Shown here piece after piece: positions 26,714 to 34,527 of a DNA stretch of 64,000 nucleotides. The stretch's first letter is position 1; the number at the start of each line of letters is the position of its first letter. Origin of the DNA: Paenibacillus sp. FSL R5-0517 (GTDB lineage: Bacteria; Bacillota; Bacilli; Paenibacillales; Paenibacillaceae); NCBI RefSeq assembly GCF_037974355.1, contig NZ_CP150235.1, positions 6,448,001 to 6,512,000 of the forward strand, written 5' to 3'. Both the position numbers and the translations under genes were made by a program. The notes beneath the pieces are model-generated. The model was given only the letters and a program-made list of their open reading frames with translations. It ran no database searches and was not told where the DNA came from.

Positions 26714-27481
26714 TTAAGCCTGTGCATGCGGAAGCAGCGTATCTGCCCCAGCCCAGCCATCATTTTCTGCCAAGTGACCGGAACGGTTCACTTTGGTCTG
26801 CAGATATTTCTCGTTGAACGCAGAGCGATCGCCCCACAGTGGGACACGTCCACCAACATTCAATCCCGCTTCCTGCAAGGCAGCCAGCTTCCGTGGATTG
26901 TTGGTGATCAATGTAACGGGTGCGGAACGAAGCGCACGTAACACAGCAATCGCATCGTCATAATTACGAGCGTCGTCCGTGAATCCAAGCTGCAAGTTCG
27001 CATCTACCGTATCCAGACCCTCTTCTTGCAAAATGTACGCCATCGCTTTGCTGAACAGACCGATACCACGGCCTTCATGGTTCGCAAGATAGAACAGGGC
27101 ACCTGCTCCGTGAGCGGCGATCATCTTCATGGATTGCTCCAACTGAAAACCGCAATCACAGCGTTTGCTGCCAAAGATATCGCCTGTATGACAGATGCTG
27201 TGCATCCGAATTAATGCTTCTTGCGCTTCGGCAAAGTCACCATATACCAGAACACTGGATTGTTGGCGCTCTGCCAGTTCAGTAGCAGCGAGAGATTCAA
27301 TTAACTCGCCGCTCTCCATCGCTTTGTCCGATTTCATCCAGCTATACCACTGAAATGTCTTGGTCTCCCCATCCAGGTTAACCGGAAGCTTGATCGGTCC
27401 CACCAGGTATATAAACTCTTTTCCACTCGGAAAAGTCTGAATTTTGGGGGCAAGCAGTTGAATAATATGTGAATTGATCAT
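26714..27481 (-). CDS. ribA: GTP cyclohydrolase II (stand-alone)
   Basis: This 255-residue enzyme should open GTP to the 2,5-diamino-6-ribosylamino-pyrimidinone phosphate, the first step toward riboflavin. The zinc site is HSICHTGDIFGSKRCDCGFQL-like (C, C and C spaced as in RibA), followed by NHEGRGIGL with the catalytic Tyr/Arg region and LITNNPRK. It is not in a riboflavin operon and lacks the RibB half found in Bacillus RibBA. The N-terminal 60 residues are unlike classical RibA. Its promoter shares a 52-bp module with doxX, so it may serve a stress-linked flavin or pteridine need. Confidence 0.85.
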   Translation of the reverse strand: MINSHIIQLLAPKIQTFPSGKEFIYLVGPIKLPVNLDGETKTFQWYSWMKSDKAMESGELIESLAATELAERQQSSVLVYGDFAEAQEALIRMHSICHTGDIFGSKRCDCGFQLEQSMKMIAAHGAGALFYLANHEGRGIGLFSKAMAYILQEEGLDTVDANLQLGFTDDARNYDDAIAVLRALRSAPVTLITNNPRKLAALQEAGLNVGGRVPLWGDRSAFNEKYLQTKVNRSGHLAENDGWAGADTLLPHAQA

Positions 27482-27592
27482 TGTCGTTCCTCCTGTTTAG
27501 GCCACTGTCTGTTGATTGATTCGCATCCAGAGCGAAAATGGATCACTCAGATGTTATATAGTACGTATCTATATTATTCTCATCATCATTAG

Positions 27593-27644
27593 TTACTTTA
27601 TGTAAGTTAGTTTAGAATAAAAATTATATTGTGTCAAGTAACTT
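27593..27644 (-). promoter_or_regulatory. ribA promoter with HxlR-type operator, copy B
   Basis: On the minus strand a consensus -35 TTGACA (27632-27637) and -10 TAAACT (27609-27614) are 17 bp apart. The palindrome ACTTTATGTAAGT (27595-27607) lies just downstream of the -10, and a CAAGTAA half-site overlaps the -35. The phasing is identical to the doxX promoter. The rest of 27482-27802 is AT-rich and noncoding apart from the inverted repeat at 27661-27720. Confidence 0.65.
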
Positions 27645-27660
27645 TTATTTTTAAAGTAAC

Positions 27661-27720
27661 TACCCAATTTATGTTACGCAATGGACACAAATATGTGTTT
27701 CATTTCAGGAATATTGGGTA
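27661..27720. promoter_or_regulatory. Nested inverted repeats upstream of the sugar-binding lipoprotein gene
   Basis: TACCCAAT (27661-27668) and ATTGGGTA (27713-27720) are perfect inverted copies. Between them lies ACACA-N4-TGTGT (27685-27698). They sit 80-140 nt before the lipoprotein start and could be an operator pair or an RNA hairpin. Confidence 0.4.
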
Positions 27721-27802
27721 TGACTTAATAAACTGCTCATACACTAATGTTGTAGTACAAAGCACTTCATGCCTCGAACTTAACGATGAGGGGGTAATAC
27801 AC

Positions 27803-29077
27803 ATGATCCGCCGGAAAAGAACATGCTGGACAGCCATACTGATGGTCTGCGTCCTGCTCATAAGCGGATGCTCCATCTGGCCCGGACAGGACGATTCAGC
27901 GAACAACAAAAAGGTAACGCTTACATTATGGTACTGGAACCGTTCCATTGATGATAAGTTGATTGCCAGGGCTAAAGAAAAGTTCCCCAATATCGAACTG
28001 ACAGCTCAGAAAATCGGCGGTGATTTCAAAGCAAAGCTCAAAACAACACTCGCTGCACGCTCAGGTGAGCCAGACATTGTTGCACTGAACGACTGGATCA
28101 TGGAGCTATTCCCCAGTGAGGACCGTTTCTATAATCTGTATGATCTTGGTGCAGGAGATATTGAAGACCAATATCTGCCGTGGAAGTGGAAGCAAGGCGT
28201 GACGCCAAATGGACAGATGATCGGTTTCCCCATGGATACGGGACCGACAGCCCTCTTCTACCGGGAAGATCTATTCAAGGAAGCCGGATTGCCGTCTGAT
28301 CCTGAAGACGTTACACGTCAGATCAACAGCTGGGATGCTTATGCTGCTGCCGGAGAGAAGATCAAGGAAAAATTCGGAGGCAAGGTATTTCTGACCGACA
28401 ATATTGCAACCGTTTACAATCAAGTCTTATCACAGGCTGCCGAACGTTATTTCCGCCCGGATGGGTCCTTTATCGGTATGGATTCCCCTACTGTGCGCAA
28501 GAGCTGGGATACGGCCGTTGCCTTTAAAGAGAAAGGCTTGCTTGCCAATGCAGATGGCTGGACTCCGGGCTGGAACGCAGCGATGAATAACGGTGAAGTC
28601 GCCTCGTTCGTGGGTGCTGTCTGGATGAAGCAAGTACTTCAGGAAGCTGCACCGGATACATCCGGAAAGTGGCGGGTAGCTCGGGCTCCGGGAGGGGATG
28701 GCAACAACGGAGGATCATTCCTGTCTATCCTGAAGTCGAGTGAACATCCTCAGGAAGCCTTTGAACTGGTTCGCTGGCTGCAAAGTCCCGAGAATCAGTT
28801 GGAGCAATATCAGACATTGAACCTGTTCCCTTCTGCACCAGGTGTATTTGACGACTCTGCCATGACAGAGAAGGAACCCTTCTTCGGTGGGCAGGCGACC
28901 GGCCCTGTATTTGCCGACTCGGCACAGCAAGTACCGGATGCTTTTTTTGGTGAAAGATACCCCTCTGTACACAACATTATTACGCGAAGGCTGAATGATA
29001 TCGCGAAGCAAAATGCCAATCCACAGCAGGTCTGGACGGATACGGTACACCGCGTTGAGCGGGAATTGCAGCGGTGA
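27803..29077 (+). CDS. ABC transporter extracellular sugar-binding lipoprotein
   Basis: The start at ATG 27803 follows GAGGGGG. The 424-residue protein has a lipoprotein signal (AILMVCVLLISGC) and a family 1 solute-binding fold: VTLTLWYWN, KLKTTLAARSGEPDIVALND, GQMIGFPMDTGPTALFYREDLFKEAG, WRVARAPGGDGNNGGSF and a C-terminal VHRVERELQR. It should capture a sugar or oligosaccharide outside the membrane and deliver it to the two permeases that follow. No ATPase is encoded here, so a shared MsmX-type ATPase elsewhere is likely. The ligand is unknown; a gluconokinase gene downstream hints at an acid sugar or a gluconate-yielding substrate. Confidence 0.88.
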   Translation: MIRRKRTCWTAILMVCVLLISGCSIWPGQDDSANNKKVTLTLWYWNRSIDDKLIARAKEKFPNIELTAQKIGGDFKAKLKTTLAARSGEPDIVALNDWIMELFPSEDRFYNLYDLGAGDIEDQYLPWKWKQGVTPNGQMIGFPMDTGPTALFYREDLFKEAGLPSDPEDVTRQINSWDAYAAAGEKIKEKFGGKVFLTDNIATVYNQVLSQAAERYFRPDGSFIGMDSPTVRKSWDTAVAFKEKGLLANADGWTPGWNAAMNNGEVASFVGAVWMKQVLQEAAPDTSGKWRVARAPGGDGNNGGSFLSILKSSEHPQEAFELVRWLQSPENQLEQYQTLNLFPSAPGVFDDSAMTEKEPFFGGQATGPVFADSAQQVPDAFFGERYPSVHNIITRRLNDIAKQNANPQQVWTDTVHRVERELQR

Positions 29078-29152
29078 GTATAAAATACAGCGTTATCCTG
29101 ATTACTGGTCCTGGTTTTATGTGGTCTTGTTATCCGCAAAGGAGGAATTCAT

Positions 29153-30103
29153 ATGGCTGTAACTGAACCTCGTCTTACGCCCGATCCTAGCAATACCAGA
29201 CCTGATCTGGATCGGCAGAAGTCACTCTGGTCCAGAATGTGGGAACATCGTGCACTTTATGTTGCGATATCGCCTTTTTATATTCTGTTTGCCGTATTTG
29301 GCCTATTCCCGATCGGGTTCTCCCTCTATCTGGCTTTTCATAAATGGGATGGCATCGGGATCATGACGTACAACGGGTTTAACAATTTCAAATACATGCT
29401 GACCGATGCCGAATTCTGGCAAGCCGTGGGCAACACATTCATGATCTGGATCTATTCGACTATTCCGATGCTCTTCTTCGCATTGATTATTGCCTTTCTG
29501 CTGCATGCACCATTTGTGAAGTTCCGTACATTATTTCGGGTCGGTTATTTCCTGCCAAACGTCACGTCCATTGTGGCGGTAGCCATTATCTTCGGTGCCT
29601 TATTTGCCAACAATTATGGTTTTCTCAATTATCTGCTGCAATCGGTCGGGCTACCGGTTGTGGAGTGGCTAAATGCACCATGGGGCATCAAAGTTGCGAT
29701 CTCCTCCATGGTGGTCTGGCGCTGGACCGGATATAACGCCGTTATCTATCTGGCCGGGCTACAGAGTATTCCCCAGACGTTATACGAAGCAGCCAAGATT
29801 GACGGGGCATCCGCGATACAGTCCTTTTTCCGGATCACAATCCCGATGCTGCGTCCAGTCATCCTGTTCACAGTCATTACATCAACCATCGGCGGTATGC
29901 AGCTGTTCACCGAGCCGCAAGTATTGGTAGGCAATGATGGTGGCGCGGGTGCAGCAGGCATGACGATTGTACTGTACCTCTACCGTGAATCCTTCATTAA
30001 CAATTACTTCGGATACGGCGCTGCTGTTGGCTGGGGTATGTTCCTCATTATCGCCCTGTTCTCGATTGTGAACTGGAAGCTTGTTCAAGGCAAATCATCC
30101 TGA
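29153..30103 (+). CDS. Sugar ABC transporter permease (MalF/UgpA type)
   Basis: The 316-residue protein has six membrane helices after a 35-residue cytoplasmic N-terminus. The EAA loop that contacts the ATPase is YEAAKIDGASAIQSFFRITIPMLRPV. It follows the binding-protein gene by 75 nt, with AAGGAGGAATTC before the ATG, and precedes the second permease by 20 nt. The three genes form one importer operon. The early segment PFYILFAVFGLFPIGFSLYLAFHKWDG is typical of MalF-like subunits in Gram-positive sugar importers. Confidence 0.92.
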   Translation: MAVTEPRLTPDPSNTRPDLDRQKSLWSRMWEHRALYVAISPFYILFAVFGLFPIGFSLYLAFHKWDGIGIMTYNGFNNFKYMLTDAEFWQAVGNTFMIWIYSTIPMLFFALIIAFLLHAPFVKFRTLFRVGYFLPNVTSIVAVAIIFGALFANNYGFLNYLLQSVGLPVVEWLNAPWGIKVAISSMVVWRWTGYNAVIYLAGLQSIPQTLYEAAKIDGASAIQSFFRITIPMLRPVILFTVITSTIGGMQLFTEPQVLVGNDGGAGAAGMTIVLYLYRESFINNYFGYGAAVGWGMFLIIALFSIVNWKLVQGKSS

Positions 30104-30123
30104 TGTGATAAGGGGGAGCGCAC

Positions 30124-30951
30124 ATGGCGACCAAACACCTCAAATCGCTGGTGTTGTATACCGGTCTTATCGGGGGCATGCTCATATCCATGTTCCCGTT
30201 CTATTGGCTGATTGTAATGTCCACCCGGACAACGTCCGATATCTACAAGTTTCCACCGCAGCTCTGGTTCGGGGGCGAATTGTGGAATAATATTACGCGA
30301 GTGTTACAGCAGATTGATTTTTGGGGCGCCTTTCTGAATACGTTGTTTGTGTCGGGCCTCGTGACCATTCTGGTACTGTTTTTTGACTCACTGGCGGGGT
30401 TTGCGTTTGCGAAGTTTGAATTTCCCGGCAAAAAGTGGCTTTTCATCTTGCTGCTCGCGACCATGATGGTACCTTCCCAGCTGTCACTGGTGCCCTCCTT
30501 CGTGCTGATGGCCACGTTCGGCTGGGTCGGTTCCTTCAAAGCCCTTATTATTCCAGGCATGGTCAATGCCTTCGGGATCTTCTGGATTCGCCAATATGCT
30601 ACGGAGTCGATTCCGAATGATCTGCTCGATGCAGGACGCATCGACGGCTGTAATTTCTTCCGGCTCTATTGGAACGTGGCGCTGCCGATTCTGCGACCTG
30701 CCTTTGCTTTCCTCGGTGCGTTTACCTTTATCGGCGTATGGAACGATTATCTGTGGCCTTTGATCGTCCTGACGGATGAGCGTAAATACACGTTGCAGAT
30801 TGCGTTGTCTCAATTAAACGGGCTGTATAACACCGACTACGCGATGGTGATCGCAGGTACGTTGCTTGCCGTCATTCCGCTGATTGTCATGTTCCTGTTC
30901 ATCAGCCGCCAGTTTATCTCGGATATTGCCGCAGGAGCGGTGAAGGATTAA
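30124..30951 (+). CDS. Sugar ABC transporter permease (MalG/UgpE type)
   Basis: The 275-residue protein has six membrane helices and the EAA-like loop LLDAGRIDGCNFFRLYWNVALPILRPA. The N-terminal FPFYWLIVMSTRTTSDIYKFPPQLWFG is characteristic of the MalG subunit, as is the C-terminal FISRQFISDIAAGAVKD. It forms the membrane channel with the preceding permease. GGGGGAG lies just before the ATG. The FGGY kinase gene begins 291 nt later on the same strand after a structured noncoding stretch. Confidence 0.92.
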   Translation: MATKHLKSLVLYTGLIGGMLISMFPFYWLIVMSTRTTSDIYKFPPQLWFGGELWNNITRVLQQIDFWGAFLNTLFVSGLVTILVLFFDSLAGFAFAKFEFPGKKWLFILLLATMMVPSQLSLVPSFVLMATFGWVGSFKALIIPGMVNAFGIFWIRQYATESIPNDLLDAGRIDGCNFFRLYWNVALPILRPAFAFLGAFTFIGVWNDYLWPLIVLTDERKYTLQIALSQLNGLYNTDYAMVIAGTLLAVIPLIVMFLFISRQFISDIAAGAVKD

Positions 30952-31242
30952 GGCTGGTGTAATCGAGATCGACGTAATCTGTTCCAATTTTGATCCATCC
31001 CTCAAGTCTGATATTCTTATCTATAGTTGAAATAACAGATGCCATATAAGTTGGATGATTAGCGCCACGTGCGCGAAGGGGACAGAAAGGGCCTGAAGAA
31101 ATGGAATTAAAAGCTTTCCAGAGGAAAGCTACTTCGAAAGCATATGCTTCGCATTTAGGCGATCGGAAGGCTTTCTGTACCCGAAGTGTTAACGTGTGAC
31201 AGCATTCTTTCACTTATATATTTAAGAAAGAGGGATGACAAA
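30952..31242 (+). other. Structured noncoding stretch before gluconokinase
   Basis: The 291-bp gap contains AGCTTTCC-N4-GGAAAGCT (31112-31131, approximately) and the near-perfect palindrome CGAAAGCATATGCTTCG next to it. Further GAAAGC/GCTTTC words up to about 31180 could form competing hairpins. No T-run follows the first hairpin, so it is not a clear terminator. An operator or leader for gntK is possible. Confidence 0.35.
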
Positions 31243-32793
31243 ATGGCTTCTTCACCCTATATGATCGGCGTAGATATCGGCACAACCTCCACCAAGGCCG
31301 TCTTGTTCGAGCAGAACGGAACCATTGTGGCTCAAGGCAGTGCCGATTATCCGCTGCACACCCCCACACCTGCGATTGCAGAGCAGGATGCGGAAGATAT
31401 TTTCAAAGCAGTCATCGAATCGGTCAAACAGGCTACCTCCAAAGCAGGAGTTAAGCCGGACGAGATCCTATTTGTCTCGTTCAGCTCAGCCATGCACAGC
31501 ATTCTGCCAGTCGATCAACACGGTACACCACTGATGCGGGCCATGACATGGGCAGATAATCGCAGTGCCGAGTGGACTGAAGTACTCAAATCGGAGATGA
31601 ATGGTCACGAAATCTATCTGAGAACAGGGACGCCGATTCATCCGATGTCCCCACTCACCAAGATCATGTGGCTCACCCGGGATCAACCGGAACTGTTCCA
31701 GCAGACGCACAAATTCATATCCATGAAAGAATATGTGTTCTATAAATTATTTTCTGAATACGTCATAGATCACTCCATGGCCTCCGCCACCGGACTCATG
31801 AATCTGGAGAAACTCGACTGGGATGCAGAAGCACTCCATGTGGCGGGCATCACGCCGGAACACCTATCCCGATTGGTACCGACCACCCATGTGCTCAAAC
31901 ATGGATTGCATCCGGAGTACGCCAAGGAGATGGGCATTGCGTTCACCACACCGTTTGTCATCGGGGCCAGTGATGGCGTGCTCTCCAATCTGGGCGTTAA
32001 CGCCATCGATCCAGGCGTTGTGGCCGTGACCATTGGTACCAGTGGAGCGATCCGTACCGTCGTGGATAAACCGGTGACCGATCCGAAAGGACGCTTCTTC
32101 TGTTATGCACTCACAGAGGATGCATGGGTGATTGGCGGACCCGTGAACAACGGCGGTGTTATTTTCCGCTGGATTCGGGACGAGTTTGCGGCTTCCGAGA
32201 TAGAGACCGCGAAACGACTTGGCATTGATCCGTATGAAGTGCTCACTCGTGTTGCGGAAAATGTGCCTCCGGGTTCGGAAGGGCTCTTGTTCCATCCGTA
32301 CATGACGGGTGAGCGGGCTCCACTCTGGAATCCCAATGCACGCGGTTCGTTCTTTGGCCTGACGCTGCATCATAAGAAAGAACATATGATTCGCGCTGCG
32401 CTCGAAGGTGTATTGTTCAACCTGTACACGGTTATGTTAGCAATTGAAGAAAAAATCGGTCGTCCGAAAAAGATTCAGGCTACAGGCGGCTTCGCCCGCT
32501 CCGAGTTGTGGCGCCAGATGATGGCGGATATTTTCGATCAGGATGTCATCATCCCCGAAAGTATTGAAAGCTCCTGTCTCGGCGCAGCCGTACTGGGCTT
32601 GTACGCCCTTGGCCGCATTGATTCCCTGAGCGCCGTCTCCGGCATGATCGGATCAACGCACAGACACCAGCCGGACCCGGACAGTGTCCGTGTCTACCGG
32701 GAACTGCTGCCGATCTTCATCCGCATCTCCCGCAAATTCGAAGAAGAGTATGCGGATATCGCTGCTTTTCAGAACAAGACGATGCAGGGATAG
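31243..32793 (+). CDS. gntK: Gluconokinase (FGGY carbohydrate kinase)
   Basis: The start at ATG 31243 (MASSPYMIGVDIGTTSTKAVLF) has AAGAGGGATG upstream. The 516-residue protein is an FGGY kinase with the phosphate-1 loop DIGTTSTK, SSAMHSILPVD, TWADNRSAEW, GASDGVLSNLG, the phosphate-2 TIGTSGAIRT and the C-terminal ATGGFARSELWRQMMAD and ESSCLGAAVLG. The pattern MHSIL plus WADNR is typical of Gram-positive gluconokinase, which makes 6-phosphogluconate. Related kinases act on xylulose or other sugars, so substrate assignment is moderately secure. No GntR regulator or GntP permease is adjacent. Confidence 0.85.
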   Translation: MASSPYMIGVDIGTTSTKAVLFEQNGTIVAQGSADYPLHTPTPAIAEQDAEDIFKAVIESVKQATSKAGVKPDEILFVSFSSAMHSILPVDQHGTPLMRAMTWADNRSAEWTEVLKSEMNGHEIYLRTGTPIHPMSPLTKIMWLTRDQPELFQQTHKFISMKEYVFYKLFSEYVIDHSMASATGLMNLEKLDWDAEALHVAGITPEHLSRLVPTTHVLKHGLHPEYAKEMGIAFTTPFVIGASDGVLSNLGVNAIDPGVVAVTIGTSGAIRTVVDKPVTDPKGRFFCYALTEDAWVIGGPVNNGGVIFRWIRDEFAASEIETAKRLGIDPYEVLTRVAENVPPGSEGLLFHPYMTGERAPLWNPNARGSFFGLTLHHKKEHMIRAALEGVLFNLYTVMLAIEEKIGRPKKIQATGGFARSELWRQMMADIFDQDVIIPESIESSCLGAAVLGLYALGRIDSLSAVSGMIGSTHRHQPDPDSVRVYRELLPIFIRISRKFEEEYADIAAFQNKTMQG

Positions 32794-32845
32794 GCAATGC
32801 GGGAAGATGACCGGAGAACTGGTCAGTTTAAGTTTTAAGGGTTGG

Positions 32846-32884
32846 GGTTTGGTTATTGGGTTTGGTTATTGGGTTTGGTTATTG
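32846..32884. repeat. Three tandem copies of a 13-bp GT-rich unit
   Basis: GGTTTGGTTATTG is repeated exactly three times, then degenerates (GGTTAGG). The surrounding 32820-32960 is G/T-rich simple sequence following gntK. No function is evident. Confidence 0.85.
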
Positions 32885-32993
32885 GGTTAGGTCTGGGGGT
32901 TGGGATTGGAGATTTGGAGCGTTTGAGGCTTAGAGCGGGGTTAAAAGGCTCAATGTTACACGTTGGAGATTCAAAACGTTGAACATGGAGCAG

Positions 32994-33188
32994 CTAACGA
33001 ATCGTAGACGTCTTATTTGCAGCTTTTAGCGTGTTTTAAAAATCTAACGAATCTGAGACGCCTTATATCAGCTTACATGGGCGCAAAACTACGCTAGAAC
33101 CTAATATGTTGATCATTAACGTGTCTGTGATTCGTTAGAATTTTGATTTTGCGAAATATCCTCCTATAGCTCGTCTCAGGTTCATTAG
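32994..33188. repeat. Composite intergenic repeat, copy 2
   Basis: CTAACGAATC occurs at 32994-33003 and 33044-33053 in plus orientation. Inverted copies lie at 33129-33138 (exact) and 33179-33188 (GGTTCATTAG, two changes). The offsets are 50, 75 between inner units, and 50 bp, as in copy 1 at 5146-5341. Extensions read AGACGyCTTATwT. The rest of the 32794-33584 gap holds the 13-bp repeats and two terminators only. Confidence 0.8.
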
Positions 33189-33305
33189 AATTGCCGGACC
33201 CTCGCTACCACGCAGCGAATCACCATCTCCTTCGCTACATCCGGCTCAAATTAACATTCGACTATTACATTTGACTCTAACGAGTACGTTTATGCACATT
33301 CATGA

Positions 33306-33347
33306 GGACCGTCTCACCATGCTTACGACATGCGGGACGGTCTTTTT
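33306..33347 (+). terminator. Rho-independent terminator downstream of gntK
   Basis: GACCGTC (33307-33313) pairs with GACGGTC (33336-33342), with an inner CATG-type pairing, followed by TTTTT. It lies about 510 nt after the gntK stop and could belong to an unseen small transcript. Confidence 0.6.
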
Positions 33348-33477
33348 CATGCACAGTTTTTCAGGTACATATTTTCATGTACAGTGTTTTGGTTCATCCA
33401 TTTCCCTGTAAAAACTGTGCGATCAGAGTGATAAAACCCTCGTTCTCAGTGCCTTCTAATTAACTAAAAGCGCTACA

Positions 33478-33509
33478 GAAAAAAGCCCACAGCATGAAAA
33501 ACTGTGGAC
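33478..33509 (-). terminator. Rho-independent terminator of the SnoaL-like gene
   Basis: On the minus strand CCACAG (33502-33507) pairs with CTGTGG (33487-33492), followed by GCTTTTTT. It is about 75 nt past the stop. Confidence 0.7.
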
Positions 33510-33584
33510 CTCAAGTGTGGCTATCTTTTTAGTAATTCAAATTTCTGGATTTTCATTCATCAAACTGAAATCGCTAGATTTTAT

Positions 33585-33974
33585 TTACTGATTATACTTG
33601 CTGAATGCATTCTGATCGGCCTGTACATTCTCCAGATACACAATCTGCCCCGCATCATTCACACGCGCGATATCAATGCCTGCTTTGGCATATACCGTTC
33701 CGTCTGCCGCTTGTCCGCATACCGCCCAGTTGGTTTGGTAACTGCCGTCAGGCTGCTGCACCCACGCGTCCCACATATGTTTTACGTCCTTATTGTACTC
33801 GTAGAAAGCTTTCATAAAACCATCGAACCCTGTGCGACTGGTACCATTAAGTACAATTTCTGCGTCCGGTGTAAACAGGGACAACAGATCTTCCATGGCG
33901 CGCTCGTCTGTGCGTGAAGCATCAAATAAACGGAAGTAGTTGTTCAACATTGTAGTGGTATTTGTAGTACTCAT
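33585..33974 (-). CDS. SnoaL/NTF2-like domain protein
   Basis: The 129-residue protein is a single NTF2-like alpha/beta cone: an N-terminal helix pair (MLNNYFRLFDASRTDERAMEDLLSLFTPDAEIVL), then MKAFYEYNKDVKHMWDAWV and a beta-sheet ending VYLENVQADQNAF. Such domains act as small-molecule isomerases or binding proteins; no catalytic residues can be assigned with confidence. AGGAGGAATATAT precedes the ATG. It is divergent from an ArsR-type gene, and the shared 163-bp region carries two copies of an inverted repeat, so ArsR repression is likely. Confidence 0.8.
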   Translation of the reverse strand: MSTTNTTTMLNNYFRLFDASRTDERAMEDLLSLFTPDAEIVLNGTSRTGFDGFMKAFYEYNKDVKHMWDAWVQQPDGSYQTNWAVCGQAADGTVYAKAGIDIARVNDAGQIVYLENVQADQNAFSKYNQ

Positions 33975-34015
33975 ATATATTCCTCCTAGAATAAAAAGCC
34001 GATTTCCAATCTTTC

Positions 34016-34101
34016 AGTTCGAATAATTTCGAACTAACTGAAAAGAAATGTAACACACTTCCTATCCTACCCGCAAGAGATAGTTCGATATTTTTCAAAC
34101 A
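34016..34101. promoter_or_regulatory. Two inverted-repeat operators between the SnoaL-like and ArsR genes
   Basis: A perfect palindrome AGTTCGAA-N4-TTCGAACT lies at 34016-34035. A degenerate second copy AGTTCGAtatttTTCaAAC lies at 34082-34101. The pair fits an ArsR dimer controlling both divergent genes. Confidence 0.65.
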
Positions 34102-34137
34102 TTGAAAGAAAAAGCCGAATATGCTAACGTCATAGAT

Positions 34138-34455
34138 ATGAGAACTCCAACGATACCTATGGCTTCGGAACTGAAACTGACTACGGTCTGCAATGCACTC
34201 GGTGATCCAATCCGCATGAAAATTGCACACTGTCTGGCCAGTTCTGGCGAGAAAAACTGTTCCGCCTTCGAAGTAGACCATATTTCCAAATCCACATTGT
34301 CCCATCACATCAAAATTTTACGTGAAGCTGGCGTGATCCAGCCACGCATTGAAGGTAAACAGCACTTTTATTCCCTGCGAAAGGAAGAACTAAACTCACG
34401 TTTTCCAGGTCTCGTCGAGATGATTCTGAATACAACCGAGGAATACGCACATTAA
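34138..34455 (+). CDS. ArsR family transcriptional regulator
   Basis: The winged helix is clear: LTTVCNALGDPIRMKIAHCLASSG, ISKSTLSHHIKILREAGVIQPRIEGKQHFYSL. I place the start at ATG 34138 because the upstream TTG (34102) abuts an operator; a further ATG at 34159 is possible. None has a good ribosome site, so the message may be nearly leaderless. The cysteines (in VCNALGD, AHCLA, KNCSA) are not arranged as a classical ELCVCDL metal site, so the signal may not be a metal. It is divergent from the SnoaL-like gene and followed by an unknown gene after 72 nt. Confidence 0.82.
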   Translation: MRTPTIPMASELKLTTVCNALGDPIRMKIAHCLASSGEKNCSAFEVDHISKSTLSHHIKILREAGVIQPRIEGKQHFYSLRKEELNSRFPGLVEMILNTTEEYAH

Positions 34456-34527
34456 AGTAGGCAGGTCTGGGATCGATTGAAGAACCACATTTATCATGAT
34501 GGTATATCCATAAAGGAGGCTAACTAT

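Noticed and set aside
27482-27800. FMN riboswitch before the GTP cyclohydrolase gene
   Set aside because: The conserved RFN element sequences are absent; the region holds a simple promoter with operator.
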